From Bacteroidota bacterium (GTDB lineage Bacteria > Zhuqueibacterota > Zhuqueibacteria > Zhuqueibacterales > Geothermadaptataceae), in the NCBI GenBank assembly GCA_011375275.1, contig DRLW01000479.1, forward strand, positions 1 to 15,185: 15,185 bases of DNA, read 5' to 3'. Positions 1-8,481 of the stretch are shown here, piece by piece. The position numbers and the translations under genes are program-made. The notes beneath the pieces were generated by a model that did not search any database, was not told where the DNA came from, and saw only the letters and a list, made by a program, of their open reading frames with translations. Within the stretch, counting starts at the first letter, position 1, and the number at the start of each line of letters is the position of its first letter.

Positions 1-511
1 TCAAGGCAGCGGCAAGATTGGTGAAATGACCGGAGGCATCGAATTTTTGCGGCGCTTGCAACGGCTGCAGTGTTTCGCCGAAACCGTACAGCATGACGTT
101 GAAATTTTCACGCAAACGGGAGAGGACACCTTCGTTCGAACCATCGCCGAGCCACTTCTGCACTGTCGCGATGCGTGACATCCCAGCGGAGCCATCACGC
201 AAGCCCATGCTCGCTGAATTATCGACGAGGATCAACACCGAGCTGCGCTTCGGGATCACAGTGGTCACGCGGACATAGGGTTCCGCCAGCATGAGCAGCA
301 ACAACACGAAGACGAGCACACGCAGCGAGATCAGAAAAATCCGCAGCCGGGGCGCCACCGGAGCGATCGTGCGGCGAAAAGCATAAATCAGCCCCGCTGC
401 CAGCAGCAAAAGGATGAGCACAAAATACACGCTCTCCGCCGGAAGATAGCGGAAACTGAAAGAGCCGTTCTGGTACACGACCGGGCTGTATTTAAACAAC
501 AGTTCAAACAT
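1..511 (-). CDS. Membrane-anchored vWA domain protein, truncated by the window edge
   Basis: This reading frame starts at the ATG at 511 and stays open for 170 codons to the left edge, so the C-terminal part is missing. Two hydrophobic helices are visible (about residues 28-45 and 58-76), joined by a basic loop that should face the cytosol. A von Willebrand factor A domain follows and should lie in the periplasm. Its metal-ion-dependent adhesion site is intact: DNSAS at 97-101, and a candidate MIDAS Thr at T164 in a GHFTNL context. The opening residues MFELLFKYSP resemble N-termini of BatA-like vWA proteins with two leading helices. The missing part often carries an amidotransferase-like domain in this family, but that cannot be seen here. 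It is the second membrane vWA gene of the locus, 362 bases downstream of the DUF4175 gene. No convincing Shine-Dalgarno sequence precedes the start. The vWA membrane assignment is firm; the function is unknown. Confidence 0.85.
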   Translation of the reverse strand, partial: MFELLFKYSPVVYQNGSFSFRYLPAESVYFVLILLLLAAGLIYAFRRTIAPVAPRLRIFLISLRVLVFVLLLLMLAEPYVRVTTVIPKRSSVLILVDNSASMGLRDGSAGMSRIATVQKWLGDGSNEGVLSRLRENFNVMLYGFGETLQPLQAPQKFDASGHFTNLAAAL

Positions 512-873
512 GATTCAACTTGGTTAGTAGTGGTTGTGTCGCGCGCTCCCAACCTGATTCCACATCACACACAAAAGCGCTGGTTATCTACTTTACTCAG
601 TACGGATACATCTTTTCAACCAGGCCGCCTGACAAAAGTACGTGTCTGCATCAGAACCGTCATTCCGGTTTCCCCGCAGGGGAAGACCGGAATCTTCCCG
701 ACTCAGGCACGGGCCAGAAAAGATGAGATTCCGGCACTGCGCTGCGCCTGGCCGGAATGACTGATGCCGGCATCTGAGCCGGGCCCGGTTTGCTGAGTGA
801 CCTGGATACCCGGAGCTGCGAGAAGATAACTGTAAAATTCTGCTCAAAGGAGTCCTGCTTCTGCCTCCCGGGC
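512..873. other. Intergenic gap with palindromic repeats, no gene seen
   Basis: This 362-base stretch separates the DUF4175 gene from the next vWA gene. I see no supportable coding sequence: the short open frames lack ribosome-binding sites and recognisable protein features. It contains the inverted repeat pair at 659-761 and a perfect 12-base palindrome GATGCCGGCATC at 763-774. On the minus strand, TTGAAA (614-619) and TAAAGT (590-595), 18 bases apart, could form a weak sigma-70-type promoter for the vWA gene. The match is poor and I do not call it. Whether the gap ends the upstream operon is undecided. Confidence 0.6.
659..761. repeat. Inverted pair of dispersed-type palindromic repeats (GTCATTCCGG family)
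   Basis: Two units of similar design lie head to head. Unit 1 (659-697) begins GTCATTCCGG and ends CCGGAATCTTC. Unit 2 (725-761), read on the minus strand, begins GTCATTCCGG and ends CCGGAATCTC. Each unit is a hairpin-forming near-palindrome with CATTCCGG/CCGGAAT arms. The outer 10 bases (659-668 and 752-761) are perfectly complementary, so the 103-base element can also fold as one long stem. The interiors differ: unit 1 holds a TCCCC-GCA-GGGGA hairpin and unit 2 a GCGCAGCGC-containing core. Intergenic elements with CATTCC...GGAATG arms recur in many bacterial genomes, so this is probably a REP/MITE-like dispersed repeat. Confidence 0.75.
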
Positions 874-3800
874 CTATTTTTTTCCCTCATCAGCGATGGA
901 GCGGTAGTACTCTTCGACCAGTTCGCGATAGCGCACAGGAATCTGCTCATCCTGCACCGTGCGCAGGGATTCCTTATTCAATAAAATCTGCAGTTGCGCG
1001 GCCAATTCTGCCTCGATTTTCAGCAAGCGCTGCAACAAACCAGCTTCGATTTCATCGAGTCGCTGCGGGCTGCCGCCGGCGTTCTGCCGTAAAATACCCT
1101 GCAGTGCATTCATAAGCTGGCGTCCCTGTTTATCGAGGCTGCTGTTTTCCGGCAGCATCTTGCGCAGTTTTTCGAGTTTTTCTTTGCTTTTCCAGAGGTT
1201 CTCACGCAAACGGCTGATCTGTTCCGGGGACAGGGTGCTGCGGCCGGTAGCAGCACTCGAAGACTCATCACTGCCCTGTTCTCCCTGTTCATTGCCAGCG
1301 CTCTTTTCGTTGAGCGCCTGTTCGATCTGCTCCCGAATCGAGCGCGTCTGGTCCAGGGCCATCTCCAGCTTTTCCTCGTCCGACAGATTTTGCTGCGCAG
1401 AGGCTGAAGCCAGCTCACGGTTGGCTTTGTTCAGCGCTTCGGCAACGCGTTTCTGCACCTGGCCGGCTTTTTCGAGGTTCTGCTGGCGCAGCGCGGAGCT
1501 CGCCTGCCGCATTTTGCCTTCCAGTCCCAGCCGTTTTATTTCACGCTGCAGTCGGGCGAGTTGCTCCTCCCGTTCACGGTCTTTTGCTGTAGAACCAGCG
1601 CTCAGCTCCCTGCGCGTGATCTTCTGCAGCTCCTGCAGGGATGACTGTAATTTGCTCCGCAGCGCATCCTGCTGCCGGCGCAGTTCGTTGACTGCCTGGC
1701 GCAGGCTGTCTGATCTGTCGCCTTCGCGTTGCCGCTTTTGCAGACGCCGGGTTTTCTCCTGCAAGCGCTTCTGTTGCTCGCCCAGCTCGGCAAATTCATC
1801 CTTCAGGCTGGAGAGATCGTTTTTCAGAGCATTGTTGCGCGAACGCTGCAACTGCTTCTCAATTTTGCGCAGCCGCTCCCGCGCCTGGCGTCCGGCAGCG
1901 AGAGCACCCTCTGTTTGTTCACGCCGCAACCGGTTGGTCGCACGATTCATCGAGCTGCTGGCTTTGCGCAATTCATCCATGGCCTCGCGGGCTGATGCGT
2001 CTTTCTGTTTGCTCAGGCTATCCTGCAGGCGCTGCATCATATTCTGCGTATCTCGGTTGAGCTGTTCCTGCTGCCGTTGCAGTTTTTTGATACGGCGCTT
2101 CTTTTCCTGTTCAGAGAGTTTCTGCTGCGCCAGCAGTTCATTCTGCTTGTTGAGCTGCTGCTGTCTTTTGGCCAACTCCTGAATTTTGCGCAACGCTTCG
2201 TTGATTTCCTGCTGTGCCTGCTCGCGGCTCTGTTGCTCCAGGGTTTCGTACTTGCTCTTCATATTATCGAGTTCGTCCTGAAACATACGCGCGAGTTCAT
2301 CCTGCGTCTGCGGGGTTGCGCTGCGGCCGCTGCCGCGAGAGTTGACGATCTGACGCTCGCGTACCAGGGCATCGGCACGCAGCAGGCGGTTATAAGCGGC
2401 CCGTTCGTGCACCAGCGCCTGCTGCAGAGAATCCGCTCCGATGAGAGGCTCGGCTTTCTTCATCTCCTCGGTTGCGATCTCCAGCTCGCGAATAACCTGC
2501 CCGGAGGCATCGCGGACAAAGCGGCTGCGCATGCGCGCCCGCGAAACGATGCGCTCGATGGTCTCCCGTACGTCTGCCTGTGCCTGCTCGAGATTGCCGA
2601 GGTTGGCTTCATACTCATCCGCAGGTATCGCTTTTTTACGCCGCAGAAGCCGTGTCGTCGCGGTGATGATATCTTTCTGCGGCAACGACATCGAACTCTG
2701 GCCACCACCACCCTGTGCGGCCTGACTGGTCGCCTGGCGATAGATATGCTCGAAATTGATCACCTCGATATAAAAAATCTCCGACAACGCCGGCTCCTGC
2801 GAAGCGACATCCCGCGCCATAACATAATAGGAAACGAAATCACCAGGCTCGACCTGCAGGTCTTCGAGCAGAATCAATGTGGACAAGGTCTGTGTATCGA
2901 AACTGAGAGAAGTGCGCCGGTCTTTCCTGATGTTCTCAAAAGGGAAAATCTGTTCATCCCGGCTGTTCACCGTCAGGGCCAGTTCGACGCTCTGCAGGCC
3001 GAAATCATCCCCGACATCGACGACGACCGGAATCTCCTCGATCATCGTTGCTTTCACATCTCTGCCCGGCCGCTTGAGGGTGACGGTTGGTTCAGCATTT
3101 TTCAGAGCGCGGATGAAATACTCAGGCTCCGGCCTGTTATCCAGCTTCTCCGGGCTGATCAGACGAATGCGATAGAAGCCATCCGTGCGCACCACGAGAG
3201 AAGCGACTGCCGTGCTGTCTGAGAGAATTTTCATTTCACGCGGTTTGCCCTCACCGACGATCAGCAGAGCTTGTGCAAAAGGATTATGCACCAGCACTTT
3301 CACCGTCACACGCGTGCCCGCCGGCGCCCAGATGTCGCCACCATCGCGCTCAAAACGCCGTGGCAGCCCGGTTGCCTTCGGAAAACGGTAGGTCAGATCG
3401 ATGCGCTGCACCGAGGGTGCATCATAAACATCGACGACGAAGATATCGGAAATCAGGTCACCGGCGCGCAGATAATAGCGCATCGGAGTCTCGACGCTGA
3501 GAAACTGGTAGTGCAGATCACTGCCCGGGTCTCCTGTCGCTTCCAGCTCGGCCGTTTGCCAGGTAGAGTCATCGGTGCTGAAATAGAGCAGAGCACGCTG
3601 GTCATCGAAATTTTTCACCGTTGCGGTGATATCGAGGCTGCCGCCCTTACGCACTTTCGTATTGCCGGGCTGAACGTATAGCGCAGGCAATGGCTGCGGC
3701 GGCACAAAGCCGGACTGCAGAACCAGATTAACCGGCCCCTGCCAGTTGACACGGTTGAACAAAATCACCAGCAGGAGCACAAGAGTAACGCCGAAGAGGC

Positions 3801-4251
3801 TGCGCCAGAACAGATCACCGCGAACAGGCAACTGCTTTTCGAACTCGATATCCCGCACATGCTGCAGCGCATCTTCGATAACACGATCGAGCCATTCACG
3901 GCTGATACCCCCTCCGGAATGCTGCGAGTGCAGAGCTGTGACCAGCCTGTCCTCCAGTGCCGGATTGCGTTCTTCCACGCTGCGGGCAACCTGCTGCACT
4001 GTGACTTTTCTGCGCCACGGCCGCAGGATAAAACGAAACACGACATAAGCGAGGCCGGCTGTTCCGGCTGCCAGCACGGCAGGGACAAGCCACGGCAGTT
4101 CCGTCCAGAAAACCGAGGCCAGTACGAATAACCCGAAAAAAAGCACGGCTGAGAACAATGTCAGCGCCAGGCCGCGCATCAGCAAGGCAAACCGCCACTT
4201 TTTCAGAGCGTGCTGGATGGCTGTGTAGAGATATTCCTGCTTTTCATTCAT
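874..4251 (-). CDS. DUF4175-type membrane protein with giant coiled coil
   Basis: The product has 1125 residues. Two helices (about 24-46 and 53-73) form a hairpin, followed by a cytosolic stretch beginning RPWRRK and a third helix at about 150-167. The rest should be periplasmic. Residues about 190-500 look beta-rich, like a string of Ig-like or sheet domains. Residues about 525-1090 are dominated by Gln, Arg, Glu and Leu and have the character of a very long coiled coil, interrupted by a Gly/Ser/Glu-rich linker near 985-1005. The tail carries VRYRELVEEYYRS, a motif I associate with this family's C-terminus. This layout matches DUF4175 proteins, which commonly sit beside MoxR, DUF58 and BatA-like genes in FCB-type bacteria; their biochemical role is unknown. 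The start at 4251 is supported by the early first helix and a GGTGA four bases upstream. It lies 63 bases after the BatA-like gene. A structural or bracing role in the periplasm is my inference. Confidence 0.85.
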   Translation of the reverse strand: MNEKQEYLYTAIQHALKKWRFALLMRGLALTLFSAVLFFGLFVLASVFWTELPWLVPAVLAAGTAGLAYVVFRFILRPWRRKVTVQQVARSVEERNPALEDRLVTALHSQHSGGGISREWLDRVIEDALQHVRDIEFEKQLPVRGDLFWRSLFGVTLVLLLVILFNRVNWQGPVNLVLQSGFVPPQPLPALYVQPGNTKVRKGGSLDITATVKNFDDQRALLYFSTDDSTWQTAELEATGDPGSDLHYQFLSVETPMRYYLRAGDLISDIFVVDVYDAPSVQRIDLTYRFPKATGLPRRFERDGGDIWAPAGTRVTVKVLVHNPFAQALLIVGEGKPREMKILSDSTAVASLVVRTDGFYRIRLISPEKLDNRPEPEYFIRALKNAEPTVTLKRPGRDVKATMIEEIPVVVDVGDDFGLQSVELALTVNSRDEQIFPFENIRKDRRTSLSFDTQTLSTLILLEDLQVEPGDFVSYYVMARDVASQEPALSEIFYIEVINFEHIYRQATSQAAQGGGGQSSMSLPQKDIITATTRLLRRKKAIPADEYEANLGNLEQAQADVRETIERIVSRARMRSRFVRDASGQVIRELEIATEEMKKAEPLIGADSLQQALVHERAAYNRLLRADALVRERQIVNSRGSGRSATPQTQDELARMFQDELDNMKSKYETLEQQSREQAQQEINEALRKIQELAKRQQQLNKQNELLAQQKLSEQEKKRRIKKLQRQQEQLNRDTQNMMQRLQDSLSKQKDASAREAMDELRKASSSMNRATNRLRREQTEGALAAGRQARERLRKIEKQLQRSRNNALKNDLSSLKDEFAELGEQQKRLQEKTRRLQKRQREGDRSDSLRQAVNELRRQQDALRSKLQSSLQELQKITRRELSAGSTAKDREREEQLARLQREIKRLGLEGKMRQASSALRQQNLEKAGQVQKRVAEALNKANRELASASAQQNLSDEEKLEMALDQTRSIREQIEQALNEKSAGNEQGEQGSDESSSAATGRSTLSPEQISRLRENLWKSKEKLEKLRKMLPENSSLDKQGRQLMNALQGILRQNAGGSPQRLDEIEAGLLQRLLKIEAELAAQLQILLNKESLRTVQDEQIPVRYRELVEEYYRSIADEGKK

Positions 4252-4269
4252 ACATTCACCGTAAAAATC

Positions 4270-4298
4270 GATCGAACGCGATCATCCGGATTGCCGGA
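4270..4298 (-). other. Twin 5-bp stem-loops between the BatA-like and DUF4175 genes
   Basis: Two small perfect hairpins lie one base apart in the 63-base spacer: TCCGG/CCGGA (4285-4298) and GATCG/CGATC (4270-4283), each with a 4-base loop. In the direction of transcription they are followed by GATTTTTAC and then the DUF4175 start. A short T tract after the second stem resembles a weak attenuator or an RNA-processing site. The stems are short, so the call is tentative. Confidence 0.35.
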
Positions 4299-4314
4299 CG
4301 CTTCTGGCCGCCTG

Positions 4315-6369
4315 TCAGCGCGGAACACGATTAGCCCAAATCGCTTCTGCCAGCAGCAGAGCGATCAGCAGCATGAGCACGATACGCCAGAGTTTCTGCC
4401 GGCTTTCCGCCTCCATGCCCCCGGGGCTGCCGGCCTGCAACACTTCGCCCTGCACGCGCACCTCTGCATGGGTCTGCACCAGTGCATTAAAATCCGAAGG
4501 GGTGAAAAAATCAGGCTGCCCTTCTCCGGGGTGTATATTCACAGCAAAATGCCGCGTTCTGCCAGCAAAACGGAGGGTGTAGATTCCCGCCTGCTCGGTC
4601 GCGGTAAAAAGTTCATCATCACCGCGCATGCGCTCTGTACTCTCATCGGGCAGGGTGAGCACAACGCGCTCATTCCGGCCCGAAACGCGCGGGAGGAAAA
4701 TCGGTTCGCCGACACGCAGGGCATCAGCGGCATCGCGGGCCGGTTTGAGCCACTGGCTGATGCTGAGCAGCAACGGCAGGTAGCTCGGTTTCAGCGGCAG
4801 ATTCGACCATTCCACATCCAGCGGAAAAGTCAGCAGAGCCACTTTGCCCCGGCCGACATTTTTAAACGCAAGCGCCGGATCATGGTCGCCATCGAGAACC
4901 GCGACCATCTGTGCCCCGGGCTGTGCCGTGCCCTGCCAGTACTGATACACCCGCGCCGCGCCCATGCCGGGGCTTCCGGGGGCTGAAATCGTCTCGATGA
5001 CAGGATGGCTGAAATCCTGCACCAAAACCGCATGGCCGCGGGCCAGGTCGATATTTTCTTCAGCCTTTTTGCGCAGAAGCAGCGGCGAGAGCCCGGCGAA
5101 AAACTTGTTGAACAATGCTGCATCAACGCGATCGCCCGGTGCGATGAACAGCCCGCCGCCATTTTCAACAAAGGCGCGCAGAGCATTCATTTTCCGGCTG
5201 TTCATGCCCTTGACATTGGCCAGAATCACCACATCATAGGCCCGGAAACGTGCCGGCTGCACGGTTTCGGGCGTTGTTTCCTGCAGGCGAAAGTCACTGC
5301 TGCTGGTCGCGAAGGCGCGCCGTGCAAAAAAAAGTTCATCACCGGCGCCGGCGCTTTTTTCCCCGTTGACCAGCAGTACGGATACCGAACGATCGCGGCG
5401 CAGGACGAAATAGCGTTTATCATCCGGCTCAAATTCATCACCCGGTGCGGTGATGGAGAAGTAACCGGTCTGGTTCTGCCCCGGCCGCATGCTGATGCCG
5501 CTGAACCGCACCAGTTTGGTCGTTTCGTCCGGCTCAAAAACGAGCTGCTTTCTGGCTGCTCGCCTGCCATCGACATACAGGCTGATGGTGACTCGCCGGA
5601 TATCCTCCGGGCTGTCGTTGCGGATGCGGCAGCTCCAGGTGCGGCTGTTGCGTTGCGGCAGGGCAATGCCCGTGATGGCAACATTCTTCCACGGTTCATC
5701 GCGCACAGGCAGGAGGTGCAGCGCCGCCTTGCTGTGCAGCTCGAGCCTCAGGTTTTCCACCGGCCAGTTGTTTTTTTGAAAATCAGAGATGATATAAATT
5801 TCCCGCTGTGCCAACTCAGAGGTGACGAGCTGATCGTCGAGCAGGCGCAGCCCGGCGATGAGATTGCCGGAACGTTGCGTCGGCTTCGCCCGTGAGACGA
5901 TATCGCGCAGCAGGTCTGCAGACCAGGGCTCGCGATCGATGAGCAGCGGCTCCGGAGCGCCATTGAGATAGACGGAAACCACATCGCCGTTTTTCATGCC
6001 TGAAAGAACGGAGCGCAAAGCGCGCACGCTTCCGGAACGATTATTCCCGGCACGCATGCTGGCGCTGATATCATAAATGATGCCGACTTCACGGTTGCCT
6101 TTTTTCCACAGCACCATATCGGAACGCGAGGGCAGCCACGGGCGCGCAAAAGCAAAACCCAGCATGGCCAGAGCCAGCACGCGCAGCAGCAGCAACAGCA
6201 ACTGCTTCAAACGCAGCCAGCGTGTCATCGGCTTGTGCTGGTTGAGCAAAAAACGCATGGCAGCAAAATCTATCCGCACCGTTTTGTTGCGCCAGATGAG
6301 ATGGATCAGGATCGGCAGGGTTGCTCCGATCGCTGCGATGCCGAGAAATGTCGGGTTGATAAAATCCAT
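4315..6369 (-). CDS. BatA-like protein: N-terminal BatA helices, vWA and amidotransferase-like domain
   Basis: The product has 684 residues. Residues 1-80 form the aerotolerance-regulator N-terminal (BatA_N) unit: a helix at about 6-25, a basic cytosolic loop and a Leu-rich helix at about 55-73 ending in FARPWL. A vWA domain follows, with MIDAS DISAS at 100-104 and an ISDFQ strand at 195-199. The usual MIDAS Thr appears as a Ser-Gly (about 167-168), so metal binding may be weakened. Residues about 330-545 resemble a class-I glutamine-amidotransferase-like fold: VSVLLVNGE, then YDVVILANV, then a GGGLFIAPGD turn at 404-413. No catalytic Cys is visible, so this part is probably non-enzymatic. 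A last helix (about 660-678) anchors the C-terminus. It follows the DUF58 gene by 9 bases and is surely cotranscribed. Bat proteins partner MoxR ATPases and act in envelope stress tolerance; the exact role here is unknown. Confidence 0.88.
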   Translation of the reverse strand: MDFINPTFLGIAAIGATLPILIHLIWRNKTVRIDFAAMRFLLNQHKPMTRWLRLKQLLLLLLRVLALAMLGFAFARPWLPSRSDMVLWKKGNREVGIIYDISASMRAGNNRSGSVRALRSVLSGMKNGDVVSVYLNGAPEPLLIDREPWSADLLRDIVSRAKPTQRSGNLIAGLRLLDDQLVTSELAQREIYIISDFQKNNWPVENLRLELHSKAALHLLPVRDEPWKNVAITGIALPQRNSRTWSCRIRNDSPEDIRRVTISLYVDGRRAARKQLVFEPDETTKLVRFSGISMRPGQNQTGYFSITAPGDEFEPDDKRYFVLRRDRSVSVLLVNGEKSAGAGDELFFARRAFATSSSDFRLQETTPETVQPARFRAYDVVILANVKGMNSRKMNALRAFVENGGGLFIAPGDRVDAALFNKFFAGLSPLLLRKKAEENIDLARGHAVLVQDFSHPVIETISAPGSPGMGAARVYQYWQGTAQPGAQMVAVLDGDHDPALAFKNVGRGKVALLTFPLDVEWSNLPLKPSYLPLLLSISQWLKPARDAADALRVGEPIFLPRVSGRNERVVLTLPDESTERMRGDDELFTATEQAGIYTLRFAGRTRHFAVNIHPGEGQPDFFTPSDFNALVQTHAEVRVQGEVLQAGSPGGMEAESRQKLWRIVLMLLIALLLAEAIWANRVPR

Positions 6370-6378
6370 ATCGTCGCT

Positions 6379-7272
6379 TTACATCTTTCCTGCCCGCGTC
6401 GCAAGCCATGCCTGCAGAGCAAAATCCAGTGGTTTTGAGGTATCCAGAACCGTGTAGTCGATATGATTGACACCGCAGCCCGAACGCAGGCGTCTGATAT
6501 GCGCTTTCAGCCGTTCGAGATAGGCTGCGCGCACATTTTCCGGTACTGCCATGAGCGAGCCTTCGTCTTCCAGACCGACAAAACGCGTCGTGGAATGAAA
6601 AGGAAACGTCAGTTCGGCCGGGTCCAGCACATGAAAAACCAGCACATCATGTCCGAGGAAACGAAAATGCTCAAGCGACTCGATGATCTTTTCCGGATCG
6701 TCGAGCAGGTCGGAGATGAGAATCAGCATGCCTTTTTTCTGCAGCGCTTCGGCCAGCGTATGCAGGGGTTTGCCCAGGTCTGTGCGTTGCACCGGCTGTA
6801 TTGCGGAAAGTGTATTCAAAACCGTGTGCAGATGCCCGGTACGCACTTTGGCCGGGACATAATCGACGATCTCATCGCCAAAAGTGAACAAACCGACAGC
6901 ATCACGCTGGCGCGCCATGAGATAGGCGAGGGAAGCAGCGAGATAGCCGGCATAGTCCAGCTTGCGCAGCCCACCGGATGAGTAGGTCATGGAGCGGGAC
7001 AAATCGAGCAGCAGGTGGCAGGCCAGATTGGTCTCTTCCTCGAACTCCTTGACATAAAACCGGTCCGTGCGCGCGTAAACCTTCCAGTCGATGTGACGCG
7101 GATCATCGCCGGGCGTGTACAGACGGTATTCCGCAAACTCGACACTGAAGCCTTTGAACGGGCTTTTATGCAACCCGGAGAGGAAACCCTCCACGACTGC
7201 ACGGGCGCGCAGCTCCATACTGGTGATGGAAGCGAGAATATTCGGGTCGATAAAGCGCAACGTTTCGTTCAT
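6379..7272 (-). CDS. DUF58 vWA-like protein, cytosolic short form
   Basis: The product has 297 residues and no membrane helix. The DUF58 signature is clear: YTPGDDPRHIDWKVYARTD at about 52-70, followed by FYVKEFEEE. A vWA-like fold follows, with a complete MIDAS: DLSRS at 90-94, T164 in RTDLGK, and SDLLDD at 187-192. DUF58 genes almost always stand directly after a moxR gene, and the pair is thought to act as an AAA+ ATPase with its vWA adaptor on a shared client. Here it follows moxR after 155 bases, which is wide for this pair, and precedes the BatA-like gene by 9 bases. No clear ribosome-binding site lies upstream of the ATG at 7272. The start is nevertheless credible because the residues before the signature have the usual family length. 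Confidence 0.92.
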   Translation of the reverse strand: MNETLRFIDPNILASITSMELRARAVVEGFLSGLHKSPFKGFSVEFAEYRLYTPGDDPRHIDWKVYARTDRFYVKEFEEETNLACHLLLDLSRSMTYSSGGLRKLDYAGYLAASLAYLMARQRDAVGLFTFGDEIVDYVPAKVRTGHLHTVLNTLSAIQPVQRTDLGKPLHTLAEALQKKGMLILISDLLDDPEKIIESLEHFRFLGHDVLVFHVLDPAELTFPFHSTTRFVGLEDEGSLMAVPENVRAAYLERLKAHIRRLRSGCGVNHIDYTVLDTSKPLDFALQAWLATRAGKM

Positions 7273-7427
7273 GGTCGGGTTTGATTTCTGTGGTTAACCT
7301 GAAACTCTCAAATTCTGCCGAACAAGCTTTGAAATAGTGTGATCATGCATCCTCAAGCCGGACCGGATACCACTGCTTCGGTTCTTCCCTCGGCCCGGAG
7401 CTGCCTCATTCCTCTGTACCGCGCTTT

Positions 7428-8453
7428 TCAGGCGACGCCCCTGGGCTTGGGAATCGTCTCCAACAGCTTGTCGATGATATGTTCGGATTTGATCTTTTCC
7501 GATTCAGCATAGAAGTTCGTCAGGATGCGGTGGCGCAGTACAGGCCGCGCCAGAGTCTGGATATCGACCAGCGAAACGTTGAAGCGTCCCTGCATCAAAG
7601 CGCGTGCTTTGCTGCCGAGAATGATGTACTGCGACGCGCGCAGGCCGGCGCCCCAGCTCACCCATTTTTTGACGAAATCCGGCGCTGTTTCTGACGTCGG
7701 CCTGCTCGCCGCCACCAGCCGTACGGCATAGCGCGCAACGTCTTCCGCCACCGGCACATTCCGGATCAGGCGGTGAAACTCGATGATATCTTTGCCGGTC
7801 ACGATGCGGGACAAATCCGGGCCATAGTTCGAGGTCGTGCTGGTGACGACTTTCACCTCCTCGTCCTCGGGCAAGTAATCCATCACGACATTGAACATGA
7901 AACGGTCGAGCTGTGCCTCGGGCAAGGGATAGGTACCTTCGAGCTCGATCGGGTTCTGGGTGGCGAGCACAAAAAACGGCTGTTCGAGCAGATAGGTTTT
8001 GCCGCCGGTGGTGACGCGGTGCTCCTGCATGGCTTCGAGCAGGGCTGACTGGGTTTTCGGCGGAGTACGGTTGATTTCGTCGGCAAGGATGATATTGGCA
8101 AACAGCGGGCCGGGGATGAATTTCATCACCCGCTTACCCGTGGACCGGTCTTCTTCGATAACATCGATCCCGGTAATATCTGCCGGCATCAGATCCGGTG
8201 TAAACTGTATGCGTTTGAATTTCAGATCGAGTATGCGTGAAAGAGTGCGCACCAGCAGCGTTTTGGCCAGCCCGGGCACGCCGGTGATCAGACAGTGGCC
8301 GCCGGTAAACAGGGCGATCATCACCTCTTCGATCACCTGATCCTGTCCGATGATGATCTTGCGCAGCTCCTTGACGATGGCTTTTTTCCCGGTCTGCAGC
8401 TTTTCGATGATCTGGTCGTCTGTCAGAGCGTCTGCTTCTCGCGTTTCTTGCAT
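7428..8453 (-). CDS. MoxR-family AAA+ ATPase
   Basis: The product has 341 residues, normal for MoxR proteins. The visible ATPase elements are Walker A GVPGLAKT (58-65), Walker B ILADE (122-126) followed by INRTPPKTQ, sensor 1 ATQNP (164-168), and an arginine finger in LDRF (R184). The sensor-2 region reads WGAGLRAS near residue 270, where relatives usually have Pro in place of this Leu. MoxR ATPases act as chaperone-like remodelling machines on client proteins, usually together with vWA-domain partners encoded beside them, as here. The start at 8453 has a strong ribosome-binding site (AGGAAGG about 6 bases upstream), suggesting high translation relative to its neighbours. The gene starts 28 bases after the second DUF4159 gene, so it probably belongs to the same transcript. 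Confidence 0.95.
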   Translation of the reverse strand: MQETREADALTDDQIIEKLQTGKKAIVKELRKIIIGQDQVIEEVMIALFTGGHCLITGVPGLAKTLLVRTLSRILDLKFKRIQFTPDLMPADITGIDVIEEDRSTGKRVMKFIPGPLFANIILADEINRTPPKTQSALLEAMQEHRVTTGGKTYLLEQPFFVLATQNPIELEGTYPLPEAQLDRFMFNVVMDYLPEDEEVKVVTSTTSNYGPDLSRIVTGKDIIEFHRLIRNVPVAEDVARYAVRLVAASRPTSETAPDFVKKWVSWGAGLRASQYIILGSKARALMQGRFNVSLVDIQTLARPVLRHRILTNFYAESEKIKSEHIIDKLLETIPKPRGVA

Positions 8454-8481
8454 GGTATCCTTCCTGAATATTCCGTTGTGT

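Noticed and set aside
590..614. A sigma-70-type promoter TTGAAA/TAAAGT on the minus strand for the vWA gene
   Set aside because: The -10 match is poor and the spacing is 18 bases; such pairs arise often by chance, so it is mentioned but not called.
659..761. Possible CRISPR repeats or an insertion sequence
   Set aside because: There are only two units, in opposite orientation, with no regular spacers and no transposase gene; a dispersed palindromic repeat explains them better.
512..873. Short open frames of 60-96 codons on both strands in the intergenic gap
   Set aside because: They run through the palindromic repeats, lack ribosome-binding sites and have no protein-like features.
959..2182. 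A 407-codon open frame on the plus strand opposite the coiled-coil part of the DUF4175 gene
   Set aside because: The product is rich in Ser, Cys and Arg, which is what the complement of Gln/Arg/Glu-rich coiled-coil codons gives. It shows no domain or ribosome-binding site.
2077..3222. A 381-codon open frame on the plus strand inside the DUF4175 gene
   Set aside because: It lies wholly opposite a well-supported gene and shows no family motif; treated as a codon-bias shadow.
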